In this document: positions 8,312-15,293 of the stretch, in pieces
How the letters are laid out: every line of letters starts with the position of its first letter
How positions within the stretch are numbered: position 1 is the first letter of the stretch
NCBI GenBank assembly: GCA_014191755.1
Contig: BJHE01000010.1
Span: forward strand, 12,058-68,905
DNA: 56,848 nucleotides
Reading direction: 5' to 3'
Source of the DNA: Cyanobium sp.
Lineage (GTDB): Bacteria > Cyanobacteriota > Cyanobacteriia > PCC-6307 > Cyanobiaceae
The notes under the pieces: model-generated
What the model was told of the DNA's origin: nothing
Database searches by the model: none
Seen by the model: the letters and a program-made list of their open reading frames with translations, nothing else
Program-made: the position numbers and the translations under genes

Positions 8312-9102
8312 GCAGCTCCTCGCAGTCGAGCGCTAACCAGAAGCGCGATCACGACCCCTTTCCCCTGAGGCACCTGCTGGCTGGGCTGGCGCTGCTCACA
8401 GTGTTGGTGACTTTCGAGAACGTGGTGGGGCCCTCGGCCCCCATGCCAACAGTCGAGCCCCCCGCCAGATTCCTCATGGCGGGCTACCGCATCAGCACCC
8501 TGCCGAGCTCGGCGTCCCGGCGGGGCCGCGATCTCAGCTTCGGCACGATGCGCCAGTTCCGCTTGCTGCCGCTATCAGGTGAACCGCCGTTGACGTTGAC
8601 CCTGCTGCCTGTGCGCAGCCGCACGGGCACGAAATTGAGCACCACAACGCTTGGGGGCAAGGCCCTGGGCATGGAAGAGCTGGGGACCTTGGTTCCCGGC
8701 TTCGCCTTTCAGAAACAGCGCATGGTCTTTCAACCTCTCGCCAAAGCCGGGGGTTCGGCGCCCCGGGCCGATCAGCTCGCCCTGGGGCGCGGCGCAGCGG
8801 ATCCAGCCGGCAGCACCACTCGCCTGCAAACCTGTCTCACCCGCTCGGGAGTGGCGGCGTTTAATGGTGATCTCCTGCGGATCAACTTGGCAACTGGCAT
8901 GACCGAAAACCGCTGGTCGACGAGCCGCCTGCTGCGCGTCCTAGGCCTCCAACAAGCCCGCTATGAGTGCCTGGCGGTGCAATTGGAGAGTGGATCTGCT
9001 GGTGGTGCCAAGGGTGGAAGTGGGAGCGGGGATCGCCAGCGGCAGCTGGAGACGGTGTGGACGGAACTGCGCGGGGTATTGGTGAAGGGTGAGGGAGCCT
9101 GA
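8308..9102 (+). CDS. Exosortase-system-associated membrane protein
   Basis: A 264-aa protein starting at the ATG that overlaps the exosortase stop. A frame-open start at 8257 would overlap the exosortase more and lacks support. One N-terminal membrane segment at about residues 22-40 (LLAGLALLTVLVTFENVVG) is followed by a soluble extracytoplasmic domain. This is the layout of the small partner proteins encoded directly after cyanobacterial exosortases. Cysteines at about 171 and 218 could form a disulfide. The C-terminal part has a Gly/Ser linker. Role is unknown; assistance in sorting or processing is inferred from position. Confidence 0.8.
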   Translation: MSSSSQSSANQKRDHDPFPLRHLLAGLALLTVLVTFENVVGPSAPMPTVEPPARFLMAGYRISTLPSSASRRGRDLSFGTMRQFRLLPLSGEPPLTLTLLPVRSRTGTKLSTTTLGGKALGMEELGTLVPGFAFQKQRMVFQPLAKAGGSAPRADQLALGRGAADPAGSTTRLQTCLTRSGVAAFNGDLLRINLATGMTENRWSTSRLLRVLGLQQARYECLAVQLESGSAGGAKGGSGSGDRQRQLETVWTELRGVLVKGEGA

Positions 9103-9126
9103 GGAGGGAGTCTTAAACGGTTGCAT

Positions 9127-9154
9127 AAAAAAAGCCCCCGCCAATGGCGGGGGC
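9127..9154 (-). terminator. Intrinsic terminator of the 9177-9923 gene
   Basis: Perfect 9-bp stem GGCGGGGGC type (arms 9134-9142 and 9146-9154, 3-base loop), followed on the minus strand by seven T at 9133-9127. It lies 22 bp past the stop of the minus-strand gene and also separates it from the convergent exosortase operon. Sequence resembles the terminator at 4279-4308. Confidence 0.9.
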
Positions 9155-9176
9155 CCTGGGATCCGAGCAGGGATCC

Positions 9177-9923
9177 TCAACCCATGGAGAAGGTCTTCAG
9201 CTGGGAGGAGAATTTCCGCAGCTTGCGGATCGAGCCAAAGACGGCACCGACGCCAAGAAGGGGCAGCGGGGCGGGGACTTGGGTGAAGGAATTGCTGATT
9301 GATGAGATTGTACCCGTATTTGGATCTATATCCCATGAATCCGTCACTTTAATAGAGGTGTAACCCTTAATGGTGGGGTCGGGCCCATCGGGCATACCAT
9401 TTATGGATTCCAAAGTAACAATATCTCCGCCCAAAGCATCCTCAACTAATTTAGTTGCTTTTGTGCCGCTTCCCGCATGATCTGAGTCAAGTTCTACCGT
9501 TTCAAACGTCCAACCCGACTGTGTGATTGCGAGATTGTAGGAATAGGATCCTGTTGGGGGAGGCCCAATCGCGGGGTCAAATGTTGCCAGAGTCGTCCAC
9601 TCGTCATCGAGCAGACCCGGACGGCCAAACTCATCCCAGATAAAGGAAAAAGTTCCGCTTGGTGGTGCGTCTGCTGGACCAATTCCCGGAAAGTAGGTTA
9701 GGTTCGTTAAATTCTTATCCTTAAGGGTCCATCCCGTCGCCCAGTCGATAACACTGCATAAGGTATGTGCCGTTGAGTTGCCAAAGGAGCAATCCCTTTG
9801 CTCGCTCGCCGCTTGAGCTGAGCCAGCGGCGAGGGTGGAGAGGGCAGCGCCGCCCAGCAGGCCGGCGGTGAGGAGGGTCTTGGAGAGCGTGGTGGCACGC
9901 CGCTTGTGGGTGGCTTTGAACAT
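9177..9923 (-). CDS. Secreted protein with PEP-CTERM-like sorting tail (3)
   Basis: A 248-aa exported protein with signal peptide (LLTAGLLGGAALSTLAAGSAQA, cleavage near residue 38). The mature N-terminus again shows the CSFGNSTAHTLC cysteine pair. The sorting block is VPAPLPLLGVGAVFGSIRKL, followed by a basic KLRKFSSQLK stretch and a few residues. Between them is an Asp/Thr-rich beta-type domain (TDSWDIDPNTGTISSISNSF). A FNSFTQV-like motif just before the sorting block is shared with the 4356-5045 product. The ATG at 9923 is the only good start. It faces the exosortase operon tail-to-tail. Ligand or structural role is unknown. Confidence 0.88.
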   Translation of the reverse strand: MFKATHKRRATTLSKTLLTAGLLGGAALSTLAAGSAQAASEQRDCSFGNSTAHTLCSVIDWATGWTLKDKNLTNLTYFPGIGPADAPPSGTFSFIWDEFGRPGLLDDEWTTLATFDPAIGPPPTGSYSYNLAITQSGWTFETVELDSDHAGSGTKATKLVEDALGGDIVTLESINGMPDGPDPTIKGYTSIKVTDSWDIDPNTGTISSISNSFTQVPAPLPLLGVGAVFGSIRKLRKFSSQLKTFSMG

Positions 9924-10240
9924 GATTATGGAGGGTGAAGGCTATTGAAAATGGGCAGATCCTGAAGAACCATACTTCCAGTTGCAAGAACTGGAGGGGC
10001 TCTACAGGTAACCGCTCGCCTAACTATAAGGCGATCTTTAGTGGTGAGAAATTAGCGCCTTTTCACAAGCATCGGGAGTGCAACATCGCCGCCACATCTA
10101 CGCCGCAGTTCACCGCATACTGCTCCGCGATGAAGCCGATTTACCGCCCTGTATTGCCACCTTTATGGCGATTCACTCACCACAAATCGATGCGGCGCCT
10201 GCGCCGCTCCAGGCCCCTTTGCGCCCCAGCCCACGCCTCC
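9924..10240. promoter_or_regulatory. Hairpin-bearing upstream region of the third sorting-tail gene
   Basis: No gene. Two clean inverted repeats sit upstream of the minus-strand start: TCCAGTT/AACTGGA at 9977-9983 and 9989-9995 (5-base loop), and TCGCCT/AGGCGA at 10016-10021 and 10029-10034 (7-base loop). They could be operators or RNA hairpins in the 5' leader; this is inference. The 33-bp repeat copy B (10119-10151) follows. Confidence 0.4.
10119..10151. repeat. 33-bp dispersed repeat, copy B
   Basis: Matches 6857-6889 at 31 of 33 bases, same orientation. See copy A. It lies about 200 bp upstream of the start of the minus-strand gene at 9177-9923. Confidence 0.65.
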
Positions 10241-10430
10241 TCCAGCTCCCGCCGCCGAGAATCCCGCCCGCCGACTCCCTTGAATGGGGCTGTGTTGAGC
10301 ATCTGGGCTTGCCACCCGCCAGATCGTGCCGCCGCGTCCGCACCGCCCCCATCCCGCCGGCACCTTGATCGTGGCCAGCAAGGCCCGAATCGATTCGCTC
10401 GATGCCCTTCGTGGCAGCCCGGCCATGGAC
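10241..10430 (+). pseudogene. Truncated copy of the start of the ABC substrate-binding gene
   Basis: This stretch matches the region before and at the start of the intact gene at 13722. Upstream blocks such as CGCCGCCGAGAAT, CTTGAATGGGG and CCAGATCGTG recur near 13590-13675. Then GATCGTGGCCAGCAAGGCCC and GATTCGCTCGATG (10370-10405) match about 13802-13840. The lipoprotein signal region is deleted. Coding homology fades after about 10430, where a short unrelated frame runs to 10535. It is a relic, not a functional gene. Confidence 0.65.
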
Positions 10431-10601
10431 CTTCACCAGGGCGACTACATCCAGCTCCCGCTTGCTGCCATCGGGGACAAGGCAGGGATGGCGGAAGCCT
10501 GCGGAGAGTCGCCGAGGCGGGTGGCTGCATCGTAAGGGGAAGAGCAACGGCCTGAACTCAGGGCACGGCTGGTTGCCCTGGCCCTGTGGGGGTTGATGGA
10601 T

Positions 10602-11198
10602 TCAGAGATCGGGATCTATTGGGGCGGTTTGGCTCAACAAATTCAGGAAGGTTTGCAATCGGACGCGGTTGGTGTCTGAGGGATCGAGCTGGACTCGGGC
10701 GGAAAGCACAGCTGCCTGACGGATGCATTCAAGGTTTTCAGCCTGGCGTTCTCTTGCCTCAGCTGCTCTATTTCTTTCTCGATCAGCTTCGTTCTCTCTT
10801 TGCTCCGCTCGATCGCGATCCGATTTTCGTTCATCCGCTGCTCGTGCAGCACGATGCTCTTCTCGTAGCCGGGATCCCGTCGCCAGTTGAGCATCGACAA
10901 AAACGATCGCCACCGAGGCAGCGATGAGGGGAATACCCCACTGCTGGGGGATGGCGATGTTGCGCCCTGCGAAGGTGAGGTGGTCATAGGAGGAGAAGAG
11001 GGCGATCAGGCCAAGAGCAAGGCCACCAATGGCCTGGGTGAGGCCGAGCCGATCGAGACCGAGCCGGTCGAGTCCGAACCGGCCAAGACCTAGACGGTCA
11101 GTGCCCGGCCAGGAAGGACGTGTTGCCGGTAATTCTGGCGGCGGCGGCGGCTCCTCGCTGCCGGCTGGTGGATCGGCGGCGCCGGGCAGTGGGGGCAC
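10602..11198 (-). CDS. Small membrane protein with coiled-coil, paralogue 1
   Basis: A 198-aa product from a GTG start. It has a Pro-rich N-terminus, imperfect repeats GLGRFGLDRLGLDRLGLTQ, then two hydrophobic helices (about residues 55-72 and 85-103). A long charged Arg/Glu/Ala helix follows (REEHRAARAADERKSDRDRA onward to about residue 160). It closes with SARVQLDPSDTNRVRLQTFL. The tandem copy at 11610-12206 has exactly the same length and plan. I know of no function; it looks like an inner-membrane protein with a cytoplasmic coiled coil. A second frame of 114 codons overlaps it, but the membrane helices and the family-wide C-terminal motif favour this frame. Confidence 0.65.
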   Translation of the reverse strand: MPPLPGAADPPAGSEEPPPPPELPATRPSWPGTDRLGLGRFGLDRLGLDRLGLTQAIGGLALGLIALFSSYDHLTFAGRNIAIPQQWGIPLIAASVAIVFVDAQLATGSRLREEHRAARAADERKSDRDRAEQRENEADRERNRAAEARERQAENLECIRQAAVLSARVQLDPSDTNRVRLQTFLNLLSQTAPIDPDL

Positions 11199-11290
11199 GG
11201 GGTTGGGGCGGAGGCGGGGAGCGAGGGCTCCAAGGGATCAGTGCCACCAGCCGGCTCAGGATGTCGCAGGCCCCTTTTGCCGCAAGGGAT

Positions 11291-11446
11291 TCAGGCCCCT
11301 TCTACTGGCCCCCCTGGAAGAGTTGCAACGTGGTGCTCCTTGGAAAGTCCCTCGCTAATCAATGCCTCCAGCGTGCGCCGAAAAAGCTCCTGGTTGCCAT
11401 CGGTCCCGGCGCGCGCGATGTCGATCAGCAGGTCAGCCCGGGCCAT
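11291..11446 (-). pseudogene. N-terminal fragment of an AAA-family ATPase gene
   Basis: The minus-strand frame from the ATG at 11446 reads MARADLLIDIARAGTDGNQE, continuing LFRRTLEALISE and KEHHV. This is the helical N-terminus I associate with a group of bacterial AAA ATPases (MARADLL..LFR..VEAIIAEE..K.HHVLA). After KEHHV the similarity ends and no Walker motif follows. Assignment rests on memory of the family pattern. Confidence 0.5.
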
Positions 11447-11463
11447 GGCGGGGACAAGGCACG

Positions 11464-11590
11464 GGTGGCGGGCGCGGGGTTGAACATCCTGTTGCCGCTG
11501 GTGGTGGTGGCGCTGCCCTTCGCCAAGGGGCTTCCGGTGCGCCTCTGCTTGCAAAACGGCATGATGCTGCTCATTGCTCCTGTATGGATC
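11464..11590 (+). pseudogene. Exosortase gene fragment
   Basis: Plus-strand translation gives AGAGLNILLPLVVVALPFAK, then LPVRL and QNGMMLLIAP. It aligns with CAGLNILLQLLLVAVIFAMA, MRH and HNGLMIVVAP of the intact exosortase at 7424-8311, residues about 191-229. The catalytic cysteine position is lost (AGAG for GACAG) and nothing flanking it matches. It is a relic of a second exosortase gene. Confidence 0.65.
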
Positions 11591-11609
11591 GATCCAGGAG
11601 CCTGTGGCT

Positions 11610-12206
11610 TCACCGATCAGAATCCGCGTCTGGGATTGGGTTTAGGAAGGCAAGAAAGGTTTGGAGCTTGGTTCGATTGCTGTCTGAAGGATCAAGGAGG
11701 ACTCGGGCGGAAAGCAGAGAGCATCGATCGAGGCGAGCAGTTGCCTGCCTTTGACGTTCTGCTGCCTCAGCTGCTCGGTTTCTTGCCTCAGCTGCTCGGT
11801 TTCGTTCTCGATCCGCTCGCTGTCGTTCTTCACTCGCAAGATGTCGCTCTCGAGTTGTTTCATCCGCTGCTCGTGCTGAATCTTCCGCTGCTCGTGCAGC
11901 ACGATGCTCTGCTCGTAGCCGGGATCGCGACGCCAGTTGAGCGTCGACAACAATGATCGCCACCAAGGCAGCGATGAAGGGGATGCCCCATTGCTGCTGG
12001 AGCTGGAGGGTGCGGCCGTGGAGGGCGATGTGGTCATAGGAGGAGAAGAGAGCGATCAGGCCAAGGGCAACACCGCCGAGGGCCTGGGTGAGCCCGAGGC
12101 GGTCGAAGCCAAGCCAAGGGAGCTGCTGATCCGTTGAGTCTGACGGAAGCGAGGGCTGTTCGCTGCCGTCGGCTGAACCGCCAGGCGGGGGGATGGAGAA
12201 AGGCAC
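11610..12206 (-). CDS. Small membrane protein with coiled-coil, paralogue 2
   Basis: The GTG at 12206 gives 198 aa, exactly the length of the copy at 10602-11198. Longer open upstream sequence (to 12362) has no counterpart in the other copy, so I reject it. The plan is the same: Pro/Ser-rich start, WLGFDRLGLTQALGGVALGL, two membrane helices, then a longer Arg/Glu/Ala coiled coil (RDRNRAAEARNRAAEAAERQ type). It closes with SARVLLDPSDSNRTKLQTFL. The central VDAQLA.RSRLR.EHRAARAA block is nearly identical between copies. Function unknown. A 131-codon second frame overlaps it. Confidence 0.65.
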   Translation of the reverse strand: MPFSIPPPGGSADGSEQPSLPSDSTDQQLPWLGFDRLGLTQALGGVALGLIALFSSYDHIALHGRTLQLQQQWGIPFIAALVAIIVVDAQLASRSRLRAEHRAARAAEDSARAADETTRERHLASEERQRADRERNRAAEARNRAAEAAERQRQATARLDRCSLLSARVLLDPSDSNRTKLQTFLAFLNPIPDADSDR

Positions 12207-12388
12207 AGAGAGCTGGTGGGAGCAGGGGGCGAACAGAAGCCCCCACACCCCAATGCCACCCCCGGTCGCACGCCATGCGCCGCAGGCCTGTGAAGCCAAA
12301 CCAACGGCATTCAGCCGTCCATCCCCGCCAGAATGTCCAGGCCCTCCATCCAGCCAAACCACCGATGCAGGACCTGATCTAGCTGCCG
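12207..12388. other. Spacer between paralogue 2 and a broken gene
   Basis: Probable 5' region of the minus-strand gene and of the plus-strand pseudogene that follows. No feature recognised. Confidence 0.35.
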
Positions 12389-13187
12389 GTGGATCACACA
12401 GCGCTTGAGGCGATCTATGCGCTGCTGCGGAGGCGGGATGTGCTCACCTCCGGCTATGAACATCTGGGAGTCGATGCCTACAACCCTGCGACCTATCTCC
12501 ACGACCAGCTGCTGGAGGAGACGAGCTTCTGTTTCCGCTACGACCGCAATGTGCTGAGCCCCTGGTGGAGGTGGTGCAGGGCAAGCCATTGAGAAAGGAG
12601 CATCGGGTGGCTTGCGGCATTCAGGCACTGGCGCAGATCACTGAGGCGGTGGTGGAGCCAAACATTGCGTTGTATGAGTTGGGATCAGGCTGCTCCCATG
12701 CCGATGCTCAGGAGCAACTGGCCTTATTTCGGCGGATTGATCACACCCATCCGCAGCACTGGGCCGATCTGGCGATGGGCCGGACTGCCGGATGTGCCAA
12801 CGAGCAACTGGCCGAGTCGCAAAGCCAGAGCATTAAGGAGTCCACCTACGCCAAGACGTTGAATCGATGGAGGGCAAGTTATGCGGCCTGCCTGAAGATT
12901 GCCGCCTTGGAACTGAGTGCGATGGGAGCGGAGGCCAAGATGATAGAGTTCACTCGCTGGATGGAAGAGGATCTCTGTTTCCTAGTTCCTGGAGTGATTC
13001 TGGCAAATCGCTACTTGGCTCCCAATGCCAATCGCAATGGCCTGTTCAAACAGCTGCGCAGCGCGGATCGCAACAAGGCTTTGCAGGGGGTTCGTAACCA
13101 AGCCTGGGATCTCACGTTGATCTATGCCTGGATGGACGACATTCGCAACATTGATGCCACTGGCAGGATTGATTCTGCCAAGGTGAA
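12389..13187 (+). pseudogene. Frameshifted and truncated hypothetical gene
   Basis: Two frames together read as one natural protein. The first, from a GTG at 12389, gives TALEAIYALLRRRDVLTSGY through FRYDRNVLSP. The second continues LVEVVQGKPLRKEHRVACGI and on to LIYAWMDDI. The switch falls at a run of four C (12559-12562); five C would restore one frame. The 3' end is lost where an IS3-family remnant begins near 13188. The core has EAVVEPNIALYELGSG, faintly like a PIN-type nuclease acidic motif, and a Lys/Arg-rich helical part. I do not recognise the family firmly. It could be an assembly error plus a real truncation. Confidence 0.6.
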
Positions 13188-13563
13188 CTCAGGGCCGTTG
13201 TCCATCCGCAGATGGGTGGGGGCTGGATACTGCCCGAGGAGGTCCTCAAGGGCAGCAATCACATCCACCGCCTTGCACCTCCTGGCGACACGAATGGCCA
13301 GGCAGAAGCGGCTGTATTCATCGAGAATATTCAGGAATTTCAGTCTGCGGCCATCCATAGACTGATCAAATTGAAAATCAATCGCCCATACATGGTGCGG
13401 GTACTCAGCTCGCAGCAGCATTTGGAGCCGTCCGATGACCGAGCGCGTTTCCGCTTGTGCGGTAGGGGCGCTGCAGCCCTTCCTCACGCCAGATCTGTTG
13501 TACCCGCTTGTGATTGACCTCCCAGCCCTCCACTCTCAGGCGCCTGTAGACCAGCCGTCGGCC
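13188..13563 (-). mobile_element. IS3-family transposase remnant (OrfB part)
   Basis: On the minus strand the piece begins RRLVYRRLRVEGWEVNHKRV with IWREEGLQRP, the HTH part before the IS3 integrase core. Another frame continues RAEYPHHVWAIDFQFDQ and LNILDEYSRFCLAIRVARR to RMDNGPEF. This supplies two of the three DDE residues. At least two frame changes separate the halves, and the third catalytic Glu region is missing after NGPEF. No terminal repeats are visible. It cuts off the gene on its left and abuts the transporter upstream region on its right. Confidence 0.75.
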
Positions 13564-13721
13564 CCACCCCACGCCCCCTCCAGCCCCCGCCGCCGAGAAT
13601 TCCGCCCCCCGACCCTCTTGAATGGGGCCGATTCGAGCATTCGGGCTTGCCTCCCGCCACCGGCCAGATCGTGCCCGCCGCGTCTCCACGCCCCCCGTCG
13701 CCAACCGCCGCGTTGGGTGGG
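13564..13721. other. Upstream region of the transporter gene
   Basis: Shares several blocks with 10241-10345 (see the pseudogene there), so it was duplicated together with the start of the substrate-binding gene. No gene of its own. Confidence 0.4.
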
Positions 13722-15293
13722 ATGGCCCGCCTCCTGGCCGGACTGCTGGCCCTCGGCTGCCTCAGCACCGCCTGCGCGCCGCCCCATCCCGGCTCCAGCC
13801 TGATCGTGGCCAGCAAGGCCCGCATCGATTCGCTCGATCCGGTCCAGGCCTCGCGCTCCGGCCAGATGCAGGTGCTCAGTGCCCTGGGCGATCCCCTCTA
13901 TGCGATCACAGCCGCTGGCACAATCGAGCCGCGGCTGGCCAGCGGGCCGCCGGTGCTCAGCGCCGAGGGCCTGCGGGCCCGGATCCCCCTGCGCAAGGGC
14001 GTGCAGTTCCACGACGGCACCCCCTTTGATGCCGCCGCGATGGTGTTCTCGCTGCAGCGCTTCATGGCGATCGGCACCCTCGGCTACCAATTCAGCGACC
14101 GCGTCAAAGCCGTCCGGGCCACCGGCAACCACGAGATCGAGCTGGAGCTCAAGGCCCCCTTCAGCCCCCTGCCCCGCCTGCTCTCGGCCATCTTCCTCAC
14201 CCCCGTCTCCCCCACCGCCTACCGCAGCCACGCCGACAAGCCCCTCAACGACCGCTTCGTGGGCACCGGCCCCTACAGCCTCAGCTTCTTCAACGGCCAG
14301 CAGCAGCGGCTCACCCCCTTCCCCGGCTATTGGGGAGCCCGCCCCGCCAACGGCGGCATCGTCCTGGTGACCCTCAGCAACTCCACCGCCTTGCTGGGGG
14401 CCCTGCGCAGCGGCGAAGTCGACGTGCTGCTGGCCAGCGGCCTCGAGATCGACCACCAGCAGGCCCTCCACCGCGATGCCGCCGCCGGCCGTCTGCGCGA
14501 AGGCAGCGGGCCGGCGCTCTCGATCGGCTTTTTCTCCCTGCTCACCGACCAGCCGCCGCTCAACAACATTGCCCTGCGCCAGGCCCTGGCCCGCAGCCTC
14601 GATCGCGCCACGATCACCGAGCGGGTGAGCCTGGGGATGCGGCCGCCCCTGCGCCAGTTGATTCCCCCCAGCCTGCCCGGCTCCGACCCCGAAGCCTGGC
14701 CCGCCTACGACCCCGCCGCCGCCCGCGCCCTCTACCGCCAGGCGGGCTACTGCAACGGCAAGGTGCTGGGCCTGCCGCTCACCTTCCGCTCCGATATCCC
14801 CTCCGATCGCCTGCTGGCCCTCACTTGGCAGGCGCAGGTGCGCCGCGATCTGGGCGATTGCCTGGAGCTCCAGGTGAGCGGCATGGAATCCACCACCGCC
14901 TACGACCAGCTCGGCAAAGGCGCCCTCACCCTCTTCTTCTACGACTGGATCGGCGACTACCCCGATCCAGAGAACTTCCTGGCCCCCCTGCTGGGCTGCG
15001 AAAAGGCCGAAGGCGATCGCTGCGCCAAGGGCAACAGTGCCCTGAGCGGCTCCTTCTGGAGTGCCCCCGGCCTCGATGCCGAGCTGCTGCGCAGCAGCCG
15101 CATCGATGGGCCCGAGCGGGCGCGGCTGCTGCGGGCGATCCAGCGGCGCACCGCCGCCGCGGTGCCCTACCTGCCGGTGTGGCTGATGGCTGAACAGGCC
15201 TGGAGCGGCCGCCAGATCAGCGCGCCGCAGTTCGATGGTTCCGGCCGCCTGCGGCTCGATCAGCTGCGGCGGCTGCCGGAGGCCCGCCGATGA
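13722..15293 (+). CDS. ABC transporter substrate-binding lipoprotein, family 5 (peptide/nickel type)
   Basis: It binds a peptide, nickel complex or similar solute outside the membrane for uptake. From the ATG at 13722 the 523-aa product has a lipoprotein signal with lipobox LSTAC (Cys18). An earlier in-frame start at 13647 would hide this. The SBP_bac_5 body shows the usual LRKGVQFHDGTPFDAAAMVF, VGTGPYSLSFF, NNIALRQALARSLDR and the C-terminal VPYLPVWLMAE. The stop overlaps the permease start (ATGA). The substrate cannot be read from sequence. Confidence 0.9.
   Translation: MARLLAGLLALGCLSTACAPPHPGSSLIVASKARIDSLDPVQASRSGQMQVLSALGDPLYAITAAGTIEPRLASGPPVLSAEGLRARIPLRKGVQFHDGTPFDAAAMVFSLQRFMAIGTLGYQFSDRVKAVRATGNHEIELELKAPFSPLPRLLSAIFLTPVSPTAYRSHADKPLNDRFVGTGPYSLSFFNGQQQRLTPFPGYWGARPANGGIVLVTLSNSTALLGALRSGEVDVLLASGLEIDHQQALHRDAAAGRLREGSGPALSIGFFSLLTDQPPLNNIALRQALARSLDRATITERVSLGMRPPLRQLIPPSLPGSDPEAWPAYDPAAARALYRQAGYCNGKVLGLPLTFRSDIPSDRLLALTWQAQVRRDLGDCLELQVSGMESTTAYDQLGKGALTLFFYDWIGDYPDPENFLAPLLGCEKAEGDRCAKGNSALSGSFWSAPGLDAELLRSSRIDGPERARLLRAIQRRTAAAVPYLPVWLMAEQAWSGRQISAPQFDGSGRLRLDQLRRLPEARR

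Noticed and set aside
10643-10987. 114-codon frame inside paralogue 1 as the main gene
   Set aside because: The overlapping 198-aa frame has membrane helices, a coiled coil and equal length in both copies, so it is the better call. The second frame is kept as a finding.
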